A DNA stretch of 32,198 nt from Acidobacteriaceae bacterium (GCA_903970405.1 CAJCIT010000106.1:1-32198); one strand, 5' to 3'. Positions 16,165-25,135 are shown, numbered from the stretch's first letter. Notes: generated from the letters alone by a model not told the origin. A program made the numbers and translations.

Positions 16165-16965
16165 CTATTCCGCGTCTTCCTCATGCAGGAACCGGGCAAT
16201 GCCCTGGTCATAGAGCAACACGCCGATCAATCCGCCGATCAGGGGCCCGGCAATGGGAACCCAGAATTGGTGCGTGCCGTCAGTCAGCCCATTGTTCTTG
16301 AAACCGGCCACCGCCGTGAACAGGCGGGGTCCGAAATCGCGGGCGGGGTTGATGGCGTAACCATGCAGGGAACCGAACGACATCCCCACCGCGACCACCG
16401 TGAGGCCCACCAGCAACGGCGCGATGCGGTTGGAGGGTGCGGAATTCCGGGCGTCGGTCACCGCCATGATGCACAGCAGCAGCAGCGCCGTGCCGATGAT
16501 TTGATCCAGCAGCCCAGCCTGCGGCGTATCGGGAAAGGCGGGAAACGTGGTAAACACGCCGGCCGTGTGGTCCCGGGCCGGGTCCACCTTATTGAACTGG
16601 GGCAAATAGTTCCAGTAGACGATGGCGGCGCCGGCAAAAGCGCCGGCTACTTGGGCCGCGATGTAAGGCACGACTTTCTTCCACGGAAAGCCGCGAAAGG
16701 CGGCCACGGCCAGCGTTACGGCCGGGTTCAAGTGCGCGCCGCTGATCTTTGCCGTGAGGTACACCGCCAGCGCGACGGCCACGCCCCAGCAAAGCGTGAT
16801 ATTCGTGAAGCCGCCGTTGACCACCTCGCCCGGAACACCCTTTCCGAACAAGACAACCATGGCCACGACGCCATTGCCAAAGAGCAGGATCAACATGGTG
16901 CCGAGAAACTCGGCAATCAACTGGGCGGCGAGCGAGGGCTCGGCCGCAACGGAAGTCTTCGACAT
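16165..16965 (-). CDS. MIP-family channel, glycerol facilitator type
   Basis: The 266-residue membrane protein has two NPA motifs of the aquaporin fold: 'GAHLNPAVTLAVAAF' (N80-A82) and 'GYAINPARDFGPRLF' (N206-A208). The aspartate right after the second NPAR (D210) and the following FGPR are the hallmark of glycerol-conducting GlpF-type channels as opposed to water-only AqpZ. It would pass glycerol and similar small solutes through the inner membrane. The start ATG at 16965 (MSKTSVAAEP) is preferred over an in-frame upstream start at 16995. No glpK or glpD is present in the window, so the substrate link is by homology only. Confidence 0.93.
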   Translation of the reverse strand: MSKTSVAAEPSLAAQLIAEFLGTMLILLFGNGVVAMVVLFGKGVPGEVVNGGFTNITLCWGVAVALAVYLTAKISGAHLNPAVTLAVAAFRGFPWKKVVPYIAAQVAGAFAGAAIVYWNYLPQFNKVDPARDHTAGVFTTFPAFPDTPQAGLLDQIIGTALLLLCIMAVTDARNSAPSNRIAPLLVGLTVVAVGMSFGSLHGYAINPARDFGPRLFTAVAGFKNNGLTDGTHQFWVPIAGPLIGGLIGVLLYDQGIARFLHEEDAE

Positions 16966-17069
16966 TCCGAGTGAGGATATCAGACGAGGTCCCATTCGTA
17001 GGGCCTAGTTCGTCAAGAGCCTGCTCTCGCCGGCGCTCACCCAAAACGATGAAAAACAATCCTTCTCTC

Positions 17070-17081
17070 TCCCAATTGGGA
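17070..17081. promoter_or_regulatory. 12-bp palindrome, possible operator
   Basis: TCCCAATTGGGA is a perfect palindrome located 105 nt upstream of the glycerol facilitator start. A dimeric repressor site is possible, but no copies were noticed elsewhere and chance cannot be excluded. Confidence 0.3.
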
Positions 17082-17170
17082 ACGGACTCTTTTCACCCCC
17101 ATCGGACAGACCGTATGCTAACGACATTGGCACAGGATGATTTGACAAGAGGTTGACTTCAAGGTCCCCA

Positions 17171-17200
17171 GTTTAGTACCTACATGTTTAGTACCTACAT
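17171..17200 (+). repeat. Perfect tandem duplication of a 15-mer
   Basis: GTTTAGTACCTACAT occurs twice with no gap (17171-17185 and 17186-17200). The unit is far more A+T-rich than its surroundings. It lies about 90 nt before the APC permease start. Confidence 0.85.
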
Positions 17201-17289
17201 TAAGACCAATAAGGGGTCTTGACAGTTAGCAATGCAGCAGAGTTGGCTGGTTATCAACCGGCCGCGGACTGACGAGTCCACCCTACAAT

Positions 17290-18624
17290 TTGGATCTGAA
17301 CTTGACAGTTCATCTCAAACGGTCGCTCGGACTCGCTTCGCTGGTCTTAACTGGCATCGTGATGGTGCAGCCCACCGCGCCCATGCCGGTGTTCGGTGTT
17401 CTTTACCAAACGGCTCACGGCCATGTCGTGCTCACGGTGTTGATCGCGCTTGTGGCCATGCTCTTCACAGCGTTCAGCTACGGATACATGGCGCGCGCTT
17501 ACCCCAGCGCCGGGTCCGCCTATACATATGTGACGCGGGAGATACACCCTAGCCTCGGCTTTCTGGTGGGGTGGAGCATGTTGATGGATTACCTGATCAA
17601 TCCGCTCATCTGTACGGTTTGGTCAGCCAAGGCGGCCATCGCCTTACTTCACATGGGTCCCGAATGGCTCTGGGATCTGGGCTTTGCCGCTCTCTTCACC
17701 CTGATCAACCTGCGCCGCATTCGGGCGACTGCGCGAACCAACGCGGTGTTGACGGCCGCCATGGGTGCGGTGATCGTGGCCATGATCGCCGCGGCCGTGC
17801 GGTACGTCTTTGCGCACGGCCCGGTCTCCGGCGCCGGCCTGCTAAGACCGCTGTACGATCCCCAGACCTTTTCGTTCCAGGCCGTCAGAGCGGGCGCCTC
17901 CACTGCCGTGTTGACCTACATCGGTTTTGACGGCATCTCAACCCTGGCTGAGGAAGTGAAGGATCCGCGCCGCAATATCATGCGCGCCACCGTTTTGATC
18001 TGCCTCATTACCGGTATCCTCTCGGCCATTGAGGTCTATGCCGGCCAAATTGTTTGGCCGGCGGGCAAGGCCTTCCGCGATGTGGACACAGCCTATGTTG
18101 AAGTGGCCCAGGTGGCCGGCGGCGCAGCCCTTTCAATCGCCGTGAACCTGACGCTACTGGTGGCGACGATGGGCTCTGGCGCCGGCGCCCAGCTTGCCGG
18201 AGCGCGGCTCTTGTACGGAATGGGGCGTGACCAGGTGCTCCCCCGCTCGTTTTTCGGCGCACTCAACCGGGAGCTAGCCATCCCCGTCTGGAACATCCTT
18301 TTGATCGGCGTTCTCTCCTTTGCCGGCGCACTGGTGGTCACCTATGGGCTTGGCGCGGACTTGCTGAACTTCGGCGCGCTACTCGGCTTCATGGGTGTGA
18401 ATGCCGCCGCCTTCATGCACTATTTCTGGCGGGGCGACCGAAAACTCTGGCCGCACGCAGTGGTGCCGGTGCTCGGGTTTCTGGTATGTGCGTTGTTGTG
18501 GTGGAATCTCTCGTGGCTGGCGAAGGCATGGGGCTTCGCCTGGTCCGTGGCCGGCATTGCGTACGGCGCATGGCGAACGAACGGATTCCGGCGCAGCATC
18601 TCATTTTCGGAACCGCAGGAATAG
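17290..18624 (+). CDS. APC-family amino acid/polyamine permease
   Basis: The 444-residue inner-membrane protein has about 12 hydrophobic segments and the APC-superfamily markers 'LKRSLGLASLVLTGIVMVQPTAPMPVFG' in TM1, 'YGYMARAYPSAGSAYTYV' (the GSAYTY box) and 'LTYIGFDGISTLAEEVKDPRRNI', a strong match to putrescine/amino acid permeases of the PuuP/AA_permease_2 type. The substrate is not determined. The start is uncertain: no ATG precedes TM1, so TTG at 17290 or TTG at 17302 (preceded by GGATCTG) are the options; both leave the conserved part intact. The gene is 44 nt upstream of the TPR protein gene on the same strand. Confidence 0.9.
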   Translation: MDLNLTVHLKRSLGLASLVLTGIVMVQPTAPMPVFGVLYQTAHGHVVLTVLIALVAMLFTAFSYGYMARAYPSAGSAYTYVTREIHPSLGFLVGWSMLMDYLINPLICTVWSAKAAIALLHMGPEWLWDLGFAALFTLINLRRIRATARTNAVLTAAMGAVIVAMIAAAVRYVFAHGPVSGAGLLRPLYDPQTFSFQAVRAGASTAVLTYIGFDGISTLAEEVKDPRRNIMRATVLICLITGILSAIEVYAGQIVWPAGKAFRDVDTAYVEVAQVAGGAALSIAVNLTLLVATMGSGAGAQLAGARLLYGMGRDQVLPRSFFGALNRELAIPVWNILLIGVLSFAGALVVTYGLGADLLNFGALLGFMGVNAAAFMHYFWRGDRKLWPHAVVPVLGFLVCALLWWNLSWLAKAWGFAWSVAGIAYGAWRTNGFRRSISFSEPQE

Positions 18625-18668
18625 CGGGGCTGCCTCGAACGGGGCCATAATATAGGAACACTCGCGAG

Positions 18669-19799
18669 GTGCGTGTGGATTCGAAAACAGTAGCCCTGGC
18701 AACGATTCTGGCCGCCGCTTCCACAGCATGGGGCCAGCCGGCCACCCCAACCGCCGGCACGGAGAAGCTCAACCAGGAACACGCGGTGTACTTTTCCGGC
18801 AAGGTGACGCTGGCTGATGGATCGGCGCCGGCCGATGCGGTCCAGATCCAAAGAGTCTGTGACGGCCGCACCCACATCGAAGGCGTCACTGATTCCACCG
18901 GCCACTTCAGCTTCAAAGTGGAGAGCGGCAGTACCGACAACGGTGTCGCCGATGCCACCCAATCGGCGGGACCGCCTTCGGACGTGACCAAACCCTTCGG
19001 CAACTCCACTCAGTATTCGAATCCCGTCACCACGATGCTCAGAAACTGCGAGATCCATGCCGTGCTCTCCGGATATCGCACAGAGAGCCTCCGGATCGAC
19101 GCGCAGAGCGTGCACGGCGGGGTACAAGTGCCGGACATCATTCTTCATGCCCTCACGCGCGGCGACACGCTGGCCGTGAGCGTCACCACGCTGAGTGCGC
19201 CTGCCGCCGCCGTCAAAGCCTATGAGAAGGGAATTGAAGCAGAAAGGCAACAGAAATGGGATGGTGCCGCCGCTAGCTATACCAAGGCAACCAAAGCCTA
19301 TCCGGAGTATGCGGTTGCGTGGTACCGGCTCGGCCTCGTACGGCAGAAACAAAATAATCCGGAGGGCGCTGCCGACGCATGGAAACAGGCTCGCCGGTCA
19401 GATCCGAAGTTCCTTAAGCCGCTGGAGGGCTTAACTTCGCTCGCTGACGCCCAGGGAGACTGGGCGGCTTCCGAGCGCTACTCCAGCCAATGGATCGAAC
19501 TCGATCCGGAGGACTTTCCCGCCGCCTATCTCTTTCACGCCATTGCCGAAGCGCGGCTCAACAGGATGACCGAAGCCGAGCAAGACGCCCGTATCGCGCT
19601 TAAGCTCGATAAGAGTCACACCATTCCGCGAATCAGCTACGTGCTGGGACTGATTCTTCTCAATAAGCACGAATACGCCGAATCGGCGCAATGCTTCCGC
19701 ACTTATCTGACCCTGGCCCCGGGCGCACGTGATGCGGCCGTGGTGCAGACGGAATTGAGCCGCATCGAACAACAAACCGCCGCGCCTGTGCATAATTAG
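18669..19799 (+). CDS. Secreted TPR protein with N-terminal carboxypeptidase-regulatory-like domain
   Basis: The 376-residue protein has a short signal peptide (to about residue 22, ending 'STAWGQ'), a beta-rich segment 'YFSGKVTLADGSAPADAVQIQRVC' through 'GHFSFKVESG' and 'CEIHAVLSGYRTESLRI' (residues about 38-160) that looks like a carboxypeptidase-regulatory-like fold. Then come TPR-like helices from about residue 180: 'AYEKGIEAERQQKWDGAAASYTKA', 'AWYRLGLVRQKQNNPEGAADAWKQA', 'EYAESAQCFRTYLTLAP'. This build is frequent in acidobacterial exported proteins; no enzymatic motif is visible and the function is unknown. The start is GTG at 18669 (or GTG at 18675), with an AGGA about 10 nt upstream. 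Confidence 0.85.
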   Translation: MRVDSKTVALATILAAASTAWGQPATPTAGTEKLNQEHAVYFSGKVTLADGSAPADAVQIQRVCDGRTHIEGVTDSTGHFSFKVESGSTDNGVADATQSAGPPSDVTKPFGNSTQYSNPVTTMLRNCEIHAVLSGYRTESLRIDAQSVHGGVQVPDIILHALTRGDTLAVSVTTLSAPAAAVKAYEKGIEAERQQKWDGAAASYTKATKAYPEYAVAWYRLGLVRQKQNNPEGAADAWKQARRSDPKFLKPLEGLTSLADAQGDWAASERYSSQWIELDPEDFPAAYLFHAIAEARLNRMTEAEQDARIALKLDKSHTIPRISYVLGLILLNKHEYAESAQCFRTYLTLAPGARDAAVVQTELSRIEQQTAAPVHN

Positions 19800-19810
19800 C
19801 CGCAGTCCCG

Positions 19811-19899
19811 CGCGGGTTCTGTGGCGCTCCTTTCCGGCACCTACGGAAACGAGGTAAGCCTCTTTACCTCAGCCATTTCCCGCGAAAAGGGACAGACCC
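19811..19899 (+). repeat. Intergenic hairpin element, copy 1
   Basis: It aligns along its length with 19956-20044. Shared words include GGTTCTGTG, GTAAGC, CCTCAGC, ATTTCC and CGAAAAGGGACAGACCC. A small hairpin forms around GAGG-TAAG-CCTC, and a second at the end (AAAGGG...CCCTTT, 19886-19903). The form suggests a REP-like element or a bidirectional terminator; no transposase is present here. Confidence 0.75.
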
Positions 19900-19955
19900 C
19901 TTTGGGGAAACGGCGATTCCCACCGGCGATTCTATTGCGATTGCTCGCTTACGCT

Positions 19956-20044
19956 CGCGGTTCTGTGAGGTGCCTCTTTCGGCGGCTCCCGGAAGCGCGT
20001 AAGCGCTTTTGCCTCAGCAATTTCCGCCGAAAAGGGACAGACCC
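19956..20044 (+). repeat. Intergenic hairpin element, copy 2
   Basis: This is the second copy of the element at 19811-19899, in the same orientation, 145 nt further on. Here the small hairpin is a perfect AAGCGC-GTAA-GCGCTT (19993-20008). The two copies have different stem bases yet both keep a hairpin, which hints that structure matters. Confidence 0.75.
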
Positions 20045-20050
20045 TTTTTT
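20030..20050 (+). terminator. Rho-independent terminator-like hairpin
   Basis: A perfect 7-bp stem AAAAGGG/CCCTTTT with loop ACAGA is followed by further T residues (six T in a row at 20045-20050). It forms the end of element copy 2 and could end transcription from the TPR gene. Confidence 0.5.
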
Positions 20051-20278
20051 GGGCGAGACCCTCTTGGGCTTGAAGCGGGCGAACCCACTTGGGAGTCTTC
20101 GGGTGGCAAAAGCCACTGCGGTAAGCGTCACTGGCCGCCAGTCTCGAAACCCGGCCTCGGCGGCAAATCATCCCGCTTGATCCTGGTTTCAGTGCGCCCG
20201 CCGCGTTAATCGGTTAAAATCGCAGGGCGGGTTGTGGGCGTCCGGGGGGTCCGTCCATGTTCGCTGTGAGGTTTAGGC

Positions 20279-23200
20279 TTGTACAAATTTTTGTTCCTTT
20301 CGCGGGTGACCCGGCGCGCCGCCGTTCCATTCGCTTTTGCTCTGGCTTGCGCCGCACAACAGACTCCGGCGCCGCAGACTGCATCTGGGGCAACTCGGGC
20401 GCAGCCTGTCCAAACCACCGCGCCTGGGGCTACTACTACAGTCACCGCCGCGGTGCCGGAGGTCCTGGTGGACATGGTGGTCCGGGACAAAAGGGGCAAT
20501 ATCGTCCAGGATCTATCGGCGGACGAAATCGTCGTGACCGATAGCGGCGCTCCCGTGAAGATCACAAACCTGCGCTTTGTAGCGGGCAGCGCGTCGACGC
20601 AGACCACGGCGCCGGCCGCCCCAGCCGCCGAAAAAAACGCGCCCACCGCAGCGCCGGCGGCAGTCCGCCTGGTCTCCTTCGTCTTTGAGCGTTATGACGT
20701 CAATGTCGCGCGATTGGCGCAAGAGACCGCCGAAGAGATGTTGAAGGTAGATACGTCAGCCAAGCTCTTCTTCGCCGTCATGCAGATCAACCACCGGCTG
20801 CGGTTGATCCAAACTTATACGTCTGACCGCGCTCTGGTGCGGCGGGCGGTGGCGCTGGCCACTGTCGGGCCGCGCGGCACTTTGGGCGCCGAGGTCTATG
20901 CCATCGAAGCCCAAGTGAACGCTGGCCTCGGCGCTAGCCCCGGTGATGGTCCAGGTCTCGAAATGCTGGCAAAGGCGCTGGTCGACTCTGACCAGAACTC
21001 GCGGGACATGCAGTCCCGGCCCGCGCTCGACGCGCTGCGCTCTTTGGCGCAGAGTCTGGGGACGCAACCTGGCCGCAAAACAATCGTCTACTTCAGCCAG
21101 GGCATGCCCCTCACCGGGGCCGGCAAAGAGGGACTGAACGCACTGGTCAACACCTGCAGCCGTTCCAACGTGGGTATCTACGTCGCTGACGTGACCGGCC
21201 TCACGATGGCGTCGCGGACGCAGGCCGGCGTCGACATGCTCAACGCCGCCGCAAGCGCGTCCGCCGGCAACACCCAAGGCTTTGCGGTGGCCTCGTCAGT
21301 GCCGGCTGGGATGCCGGGAGGAGCGCAAGTGGGTGGTCCCGGCGGCGTCTCCATGGCAACCGTCAAGGCCTCCGACCGGCTTCACGACATCACGGCCTCT
21401 GATTCTCAATCCAGCCTCGTGGAACTCGCCAAGAGGACCGGCGGTTTCTACATCGGCGATACGAATGACCTGCGAAAGCCGGCCCGCCGGCTCATTGAAG
21501 ACGTGGCCACGTATTATGAGGCTGCATTCGTCCCCCAAAACACAAAATTCGACGGCAGCTTTCATCCCCTTGCGGTAACGGTGCAGCGTAAAGGCGCCAC
21601 CGTTCAGGCGCGCAGCGGTTATCTGGCTCTACCTCCCGGCACGCCAGCCGATGTCCAACCTTTCGAGCTGAGCCTGCTAAAGTCGCTGAGCGACGCTGAT
21701 CTCTCAAAAGCGATCGAGTTCCGCACCGATGTGGCCCGCTTCGGACGCAATCCGAGCGGCGCCGACGCTTCCGTCATCGTTGAAATCCCGCTCTCCCAAT
21801 TCGAGTTCCACGAAGACGCCACGAACAAGACCTTCGAAGTGCACCCGCGCATCCTGGTGCTGCTGAAGAGTGAATCGGGCCAAGTGGTGAAAAAGTTTAG
21901 CCAGGATCTGCCCTACCACGGCGCTTCGCAGGCGATGGAACAGATGAAGCATGGCGTCTACACATTCCAGCGCAATTTCACAGCCGCGGCAGGCGGCTAT
22001 CGCATCGAGGCAGTGGTAGAGGACGCCTTGGCCGGGAAAGTTGGGGCTCAGCGCGCTGACGTTAAGATCGCTCCCTTGTCCGATGGCGCAGAGTTGAGCA
22101 GCGTCTCTCTGATTCAGCGTTATGAGGCGCTGCCCGACGCCGCAACCTCCGAGTCCTTCCGTTACCAGAACAGCCGCATCGTCCCGAGTCTGACGCGCAC
22201 CGTTCTCAAGGAAAAGACTCCCGCCATCTCGACATTTTTCGTCATCTACCCCGACGCTAAGTCGGCTGAGAAGCCCAAGCTTGAGATGGAGATCACGCTT
22301 CGCGGCGAGTTGCTGGGCCGCCTACCCATGGAACTGCCTCCCGTCTCTGCGCCAGGCCCCATCCCGTACGTTGCTTCCATTCCCACGGCCTCGCTGCGGC
22401 CCGGCCCGTATGAACTCACGGCCATCGTCACGCAGGGGAAGGAGACTGTGGAGCAGCGCATGGACTTTTCGATTGACGGTCCGGAGCCGCAACGGATCAT
22501 GGCGAAAGCGGCGGTGACTTCCGCAGGGTCCGGCGGCGCCGAGCCGGAAGCGCCCGTCATTGACGTTCCCATCCAATCCACCCTGGTGATCACCCGCGTC
22601 GAAAACGCCATTCGCCCTCCCGATGACGACCAGGAGCACATGATCGCCATCGCCCGCGAGCGTTCGCTCGATTATCAGAACACTCTGCCGGACTTCACTT
22701 GCATTGAGGTAACGCATCGCTGGGTAGACCCGCGGGGCCAGTCCAAGTGGCAGGTGAAGGATTCGGTCACCGAAGTGGTCCGCTACGTCGACAAACAAGA
22801 GGAGCACCGCGTCCTCGAAGTCAGCGGCGTGAAGCAGAGCGTTCCGCGCGTCAAGCTCGGCGGCGTCTTTTCGAGCGGGGAATTTGGCGGGCTCCTCAAA
22901 GCGGTTTTCGACCCGGCCGTCAAGGCGGTCTTTACCTGGAAAGAGATCGCGAGGCTCGGCGACCAGACCTGTCAGGTCTTCTCTTTCCACGTGGATCGCA
23001 AGAACTCGAAGTACTCGCTCGCGCACGGTCCCAACGGCCAAACCGAGGTCATCGTGGGCTTCCACGGACTGATCTACATCGACGCGAACAGCTATTCCAT
23101 TCGCCGGGTGAGCATTGAGGCCGAGGATGTCCCTAAAGACTTCTTGTTTCAGTCGTCTCAAATCAGCGTCGACTACGACACGGTGCCGGTGGGCGATCAC

Positions 23201-23326
23201 GAGTACATGCTTCCCGTGGCGGCCCAGATGCTGGTTCGCGTGGGCCGGCGCAATCTAATGCGGAATGACATCAAGTTTAGCGACCACCGCCGCTTCGGGG
23301 CCAATTCGTCCATAAAATTCAACTGA
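20279..23326 (+). CDS. VWFA-related Acidobacterial domain protein, secreted
   Basis: The 1015-residue protein has a signal peptide (residues 1-26, 'LFLSRVTRRAAVPFAFALACAA'-like hydrophobic run), an Ala/Thr/Pro linker to about residue 58, then the family opening 'EVLVDMVVRDKRGNIVQDLSADEIVVTDSG' and a von Willebrand A-like fold, including 'GRKTIVYFSQGMPLTG', 'NVGIYVADVTGL' and 'ELAKRTGGFYIGDTNDLRKP' (to about residue 440). This matches the TIGR03436-type family known from Acidobacteria. The remaining 570 residues are beta-rich without a domain I can name. The start is TTG at 20279, supported by GAGG 7-8 nt upstream; no ATG precedes the signal peptide. Function is unknown; a role in surface interactions is only a guess. 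Confidence 0.9.
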   Translation: MYKFLFLSRVTRRAAVPFAFALACAAQQTPAPQTASGATRAQPVQTTAPGATTTVTAAVPEVLVDMVVRDKRGNIVQDLSADEIVVTDSGAPVKITNLRFVAGSASTQTTAPAAPAAEKNAPTAAPAAVRLVSFVFERYDVNVARLAQETAEEMLKVDTSAKLFFAVMQINHRLRLIQTYTSDRALVRRAVALATVGPRGTLGAEVYAIEAQVNAGLGASPGDGPGLEMLAKALVDSDQNSRDMQSRPALDALRSLAQSLGTQPGRKTIVYFSQGMPLTGAGKEGLNALVNTCSRSNVGIYVADVTGLTMASRTQAGVDMLNAAASASAGNTQGFAVASSVPAGMPGGAQVGGPGGVSMATVKASDRLHDITASDSQSSLVELAKRTGGFYIGDTNDLRKPARRLIEDVATYYEAAFVPQNTKFDGSFHPLAVTVQRKGATVQARSGYLALPPGTPADVQPFELSLLKSLSDADLSKAIEFRTDVARFGRNPSGADASVIVEIPLSQFEFHEDATNKTFEVHPRILVLLKSESGQVVKKFSQDLPYHGASQAMEQMKHGVYTFQRNFTAAAGGYRIEAVVEDALAGKVGAQRADVKIAPLSDGAELSSVSLIQRYEALPDAATSESFRYQNSRIVPSLTRTVLKEKTPAISTFFVIYPDAKSAEKPKLEMEITLRGELLGRLPMELPPVSAPGPIPYVASIPTASLRPGPYELTAIVTQGKETVEQRMDFSIDGPEPQRIMAKAAVTSAGSGGAEPEAPVIDVPIQSTLVITRVENAIRPPDDDQEHMIAIARERSLDYQNTLPDFTCIEVTHRWVDPRGQSKWQVKDSVTEVVRYVDKQEEHRVLEVSGVKQSVPRVKLGGVFSSGEFGGLLKAVFDPAVKAVFTWKEIARLGDQTCQVFSFHVDRKNSKYSLAHGPNGQTEVIVGFHGLIYIDANSYSIRRVSIEAEDVPKDFLFQSSQISVDYDTVPVGDHEYMLPVAAQMLVRVGRRNLMRNDIKFSDHRRFGANSSIKFN

Positions 23327-23377
23327 GGACCGACCGGGTGGGCGTTGGGCGCGCCAGGCGCTGGAGGAGACACGCGG

Positions 23378-24166
23378 TCAGGACAAGAGCAGCAACGGAT
23401 CAAGCAATCCGAAGCACAGGTAGACCACCGGAAGCGCGAAGAGGCTGGCGTCGACCCGATCGAGCAGACCGCCGTGGCCGGGAAGTAGATCGCTGCTGTC
23501 TTTCACGCCCGCGCCGCGCTTCATGGCCGACTCGGCCAAGTCTCCGAACTGGCTCGCAATGTTGCCCGCCACCGCTATGAGCGCGATCTGCCACCAGGGA
23601 ATCCCGGACTCGAAGTAGCGCATATACGCTACACCAAACAGGACAGAGCCGATGACCGAACCGACGGCGCCTTCCCAACTCTTGCCGGGACTTACGATGG
23701 GCGCGAGTTTGTGGCGGCCGAACGCGCGGCCAACATAGTACGCCGCCGTGTCGCCCGCCCAGCAGATCGCCAGGGCAAAAAACAGCCAGTGCACACTCCC
23801 CACCCGCAGCCCAATGGCGAAGCGCCATGGTGTAAAGCAATACAGACCGCCGAGAATGGCGCAAGCCACCTGCGGCAACACATCGCGGAGGTTATCGTAG
23901 CGTAGCGCCGTGGCTAAAGCCAGGACCGCCAGCAAACCGAAACCCAGCAGGACAAAGTGCTGGGGCGCGAAGAGAACCAGAAGGCCGGCCAGGAAGCCAA
24001 ACACACCGGGGCGTTGAATGCCGTGGCCCTTGACAAGTCCTGAATACTCCCAATAACAGATGGCGCCCACGGTAGTAACTCCCAGGACAAACGCCCAGTA
24101 AGGCGCCCAGAAAATCAGATAACCGGCAAAGAGCGCAAGGAGTACAGCGGTGGTTACCCGCTTCAT
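23378..24166 (-). CDS. cdsA: Phosphatidate cytidylyltransferase (CDP-diacylglycerol synthase)
   Basis: CdsA makes CDP-diacylglycerol from CTP and phosphatidic acid in the inner membrane, the branch point for phospholipid synthesis. The 262-residue protein has about seven or eight hydrophobic segments and the full CDS signature near the C-terminus, 'SAMKRGAGVKDSSDLLPGHG' followed by GLLDRVD. It also shows 'ICWAGDTAAYYVGRAFGRHK' and 'SPGKSWEGAVGS', conserved in the family. The start ATG at 24166 lies 48 nt after the end of uppS, the usual uppS-cdsA order in bacteria. It is convergent with the VWFA-related gene (51 nt apart). Confidence 0.95.
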   Translation of the reverse strand: MKRVTTAVLLALFAGYLIFWAPYWAFVLGVTTVGAICYWEYSGLVKGHGIQRPGVFGFLAGLLVLFAPQHFVLLGFGLLAVLALATALRYDNLRDVLPQVACAILGGLYCFTPWRFAIGLRVGSVHWLFFALAICWAGDTAAYYVGRAFGRHKLAPIVSPGKSWEGAVGSVIGSVLFGVAYMRYFESGIPWWQIALIAVAGNIASQFGDLAESAMKRGAGVKDSSDLLPGHGGLLDRVDASLFALPVVYLCFGLLDPLLLLS

Positions 24167-24214
24167 GATCGGAAGTCCGGAGCCAATGCGGCTCGAATGT
24201 CCATACGGTTGAGG

Positions 24215-25054
24215 TTACCGTAGCGGAACTTCAATCTCTTCGAGCAGCAGCTGATCTTCCTGCGCCGCCGGGGACACAGCGCGGGTGACTCCGCCGAAGC
24301 GCCGCTCCCGCCTCTGGTAATCGACCAGTGCTTCCAGCAACTCGGTGCGTCCAAAATCGGGCCACAGCGTGCTGGTGACGTAGATTTCGGAGTAGGCAAT
24401 CTGCCAGAGCAGGAAATTACTGATGCGCATTTCGCCCGAGGTACGGATAAGCAGGTCCGGATCGCGGAGTCCGGATGTATATAGGTAGGCGGAGATAGTT
24501 TCTTCCGTGACTTCGAGAGAATCGAGTGTGCCGTCGATGCGGGCGGAGTCAATCATCGCGTTGACGGCATCCACCAGTTCCGTACGGCCGCCGTAATTGA
24601 TGGCCAGGTTGAGACGCATCCCCTGATTACGCGAGGTCTTCTCCATGACGTCCGTAAGCTCATCCTGCACGAACGCCGGCAGCGATTCGATACGGCCGAT
24701 GGCCACCAGTTGAATGTCGTTCTCAATGAGGCTTGAGACCTCCCGGCGCAGGTAGTGGCGCAGCAAGCGCCAGAGCCCCTCCACTTCGTGCCGGGGACGC
24801 TTCCAGTTTTCTACCGAGAAGGCGTAGAGCGTAAGCGCTTCCAGGCCCAGTTGAGCGCAGGTTTCGGTCACCGTCTTCACTGAGCCGATACCGGCGCGGT
24901 GCCCCATAATGCGAGGGAAATTCCGCTGGCGCGCCCACCGGCCGTTACCGTCCATGATGATGGCGACGTGGGCGGGAATTCGTTTGGGATCTATTTCTCT
25001 GGCGAGACTCCAGTCTCGCTCATCGGGCGAAAGACGCTTGAGAAGTTCCTTCAT
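24215..25054 (-). CDS. uppS: Undecaprenyl diphosphate synthase (isoprenyl transferase)
   Basis: UppS builds the C55 lipid carrier for peptidoglycan and O-antigen from farnesyl and isopentenyl diphosphate. The 279-residue protein contains the cis-prenyltransferase region I 'HVAIIMDGNGRWARQR' with catalytic D35, then 'GHRAGIGSVKTVTETCAQLG', 'LTLYAFSVENWKRP' and the C-terminal signature 'LIRTSGEMRISNFLLWQIAYSE'. The length is slightly above the usual 240-255 because of an N-terminal extension of about 20 residues and a C-terminal tail. An AGGA lies about 10 nt before the ATG at 25054. It is followed by cdsA. Confidence 0.96.
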   Translation of the reverse strand: MKELLKRLSPDERDWSLAREIDPKRIPAHVAIIMDGNGRWARQRNFPRIMGHRAGIGSVKTVTETCAQLGLEALTLYAFSVENWKRPRHEVEGLWRLLRHYLRREVSSLIENDIQLVAIGRIESLPAFVQDELTDVMEKTSRNQGMRLNLAINYGGRTELVDAVNAMIDSARIDGTLDSLEVTEETISAYLYTSGLRDPDLLIRTSGEMRISNFLLWQIAYSEIYVTSTLWPDFGRTELLEALVDYQRRERRFGGVTRAVSPAAQEDQLLLEEIEVPLR

Positions 25055-25135
25055 GGCGCAAAGTCCTATCGTACATCAAGGAGAACGGTTTTAGCCCATC
25101 GGAATCTCCCTCCTCCCTGAAATCGGCCCGCTAAC

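Larger units (their letters stand above)
16966..17289. other. Intergenic region between glycerol facilitator and APC permease
   Basis: The 324 nt between divergent genes hold no recognisable gene. It contains a perfect 12-bp palindrome TCCCAATTGGGA (17070-17081), a perfect 15-bp tandem duplication (17171-17200) and a small hairpin AAGACC...GGTCTT (17202-17220). These could be control sites for either neighbour. Confidence 0.6.
19800..20278. other. Intergenic region carrying duplicated hairpin element
   Basis: The 479 nt between the TPR gene and the VWFA-related gene have no credible coding frame. Two copies of an approximately 89-nt element fill the first half (listed separately). The remainder up to 20278 shows no strong structure; a TTAAAAT at 20214-20220 could be a -10 element but has no matching -35. 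Confidence 0.65.

Noticed and set aside
17219-17256. TTGACA as -35 element for the APC permease
   Set aside because: No acceptable -10 hexamer lies 16-18 nt downstream.
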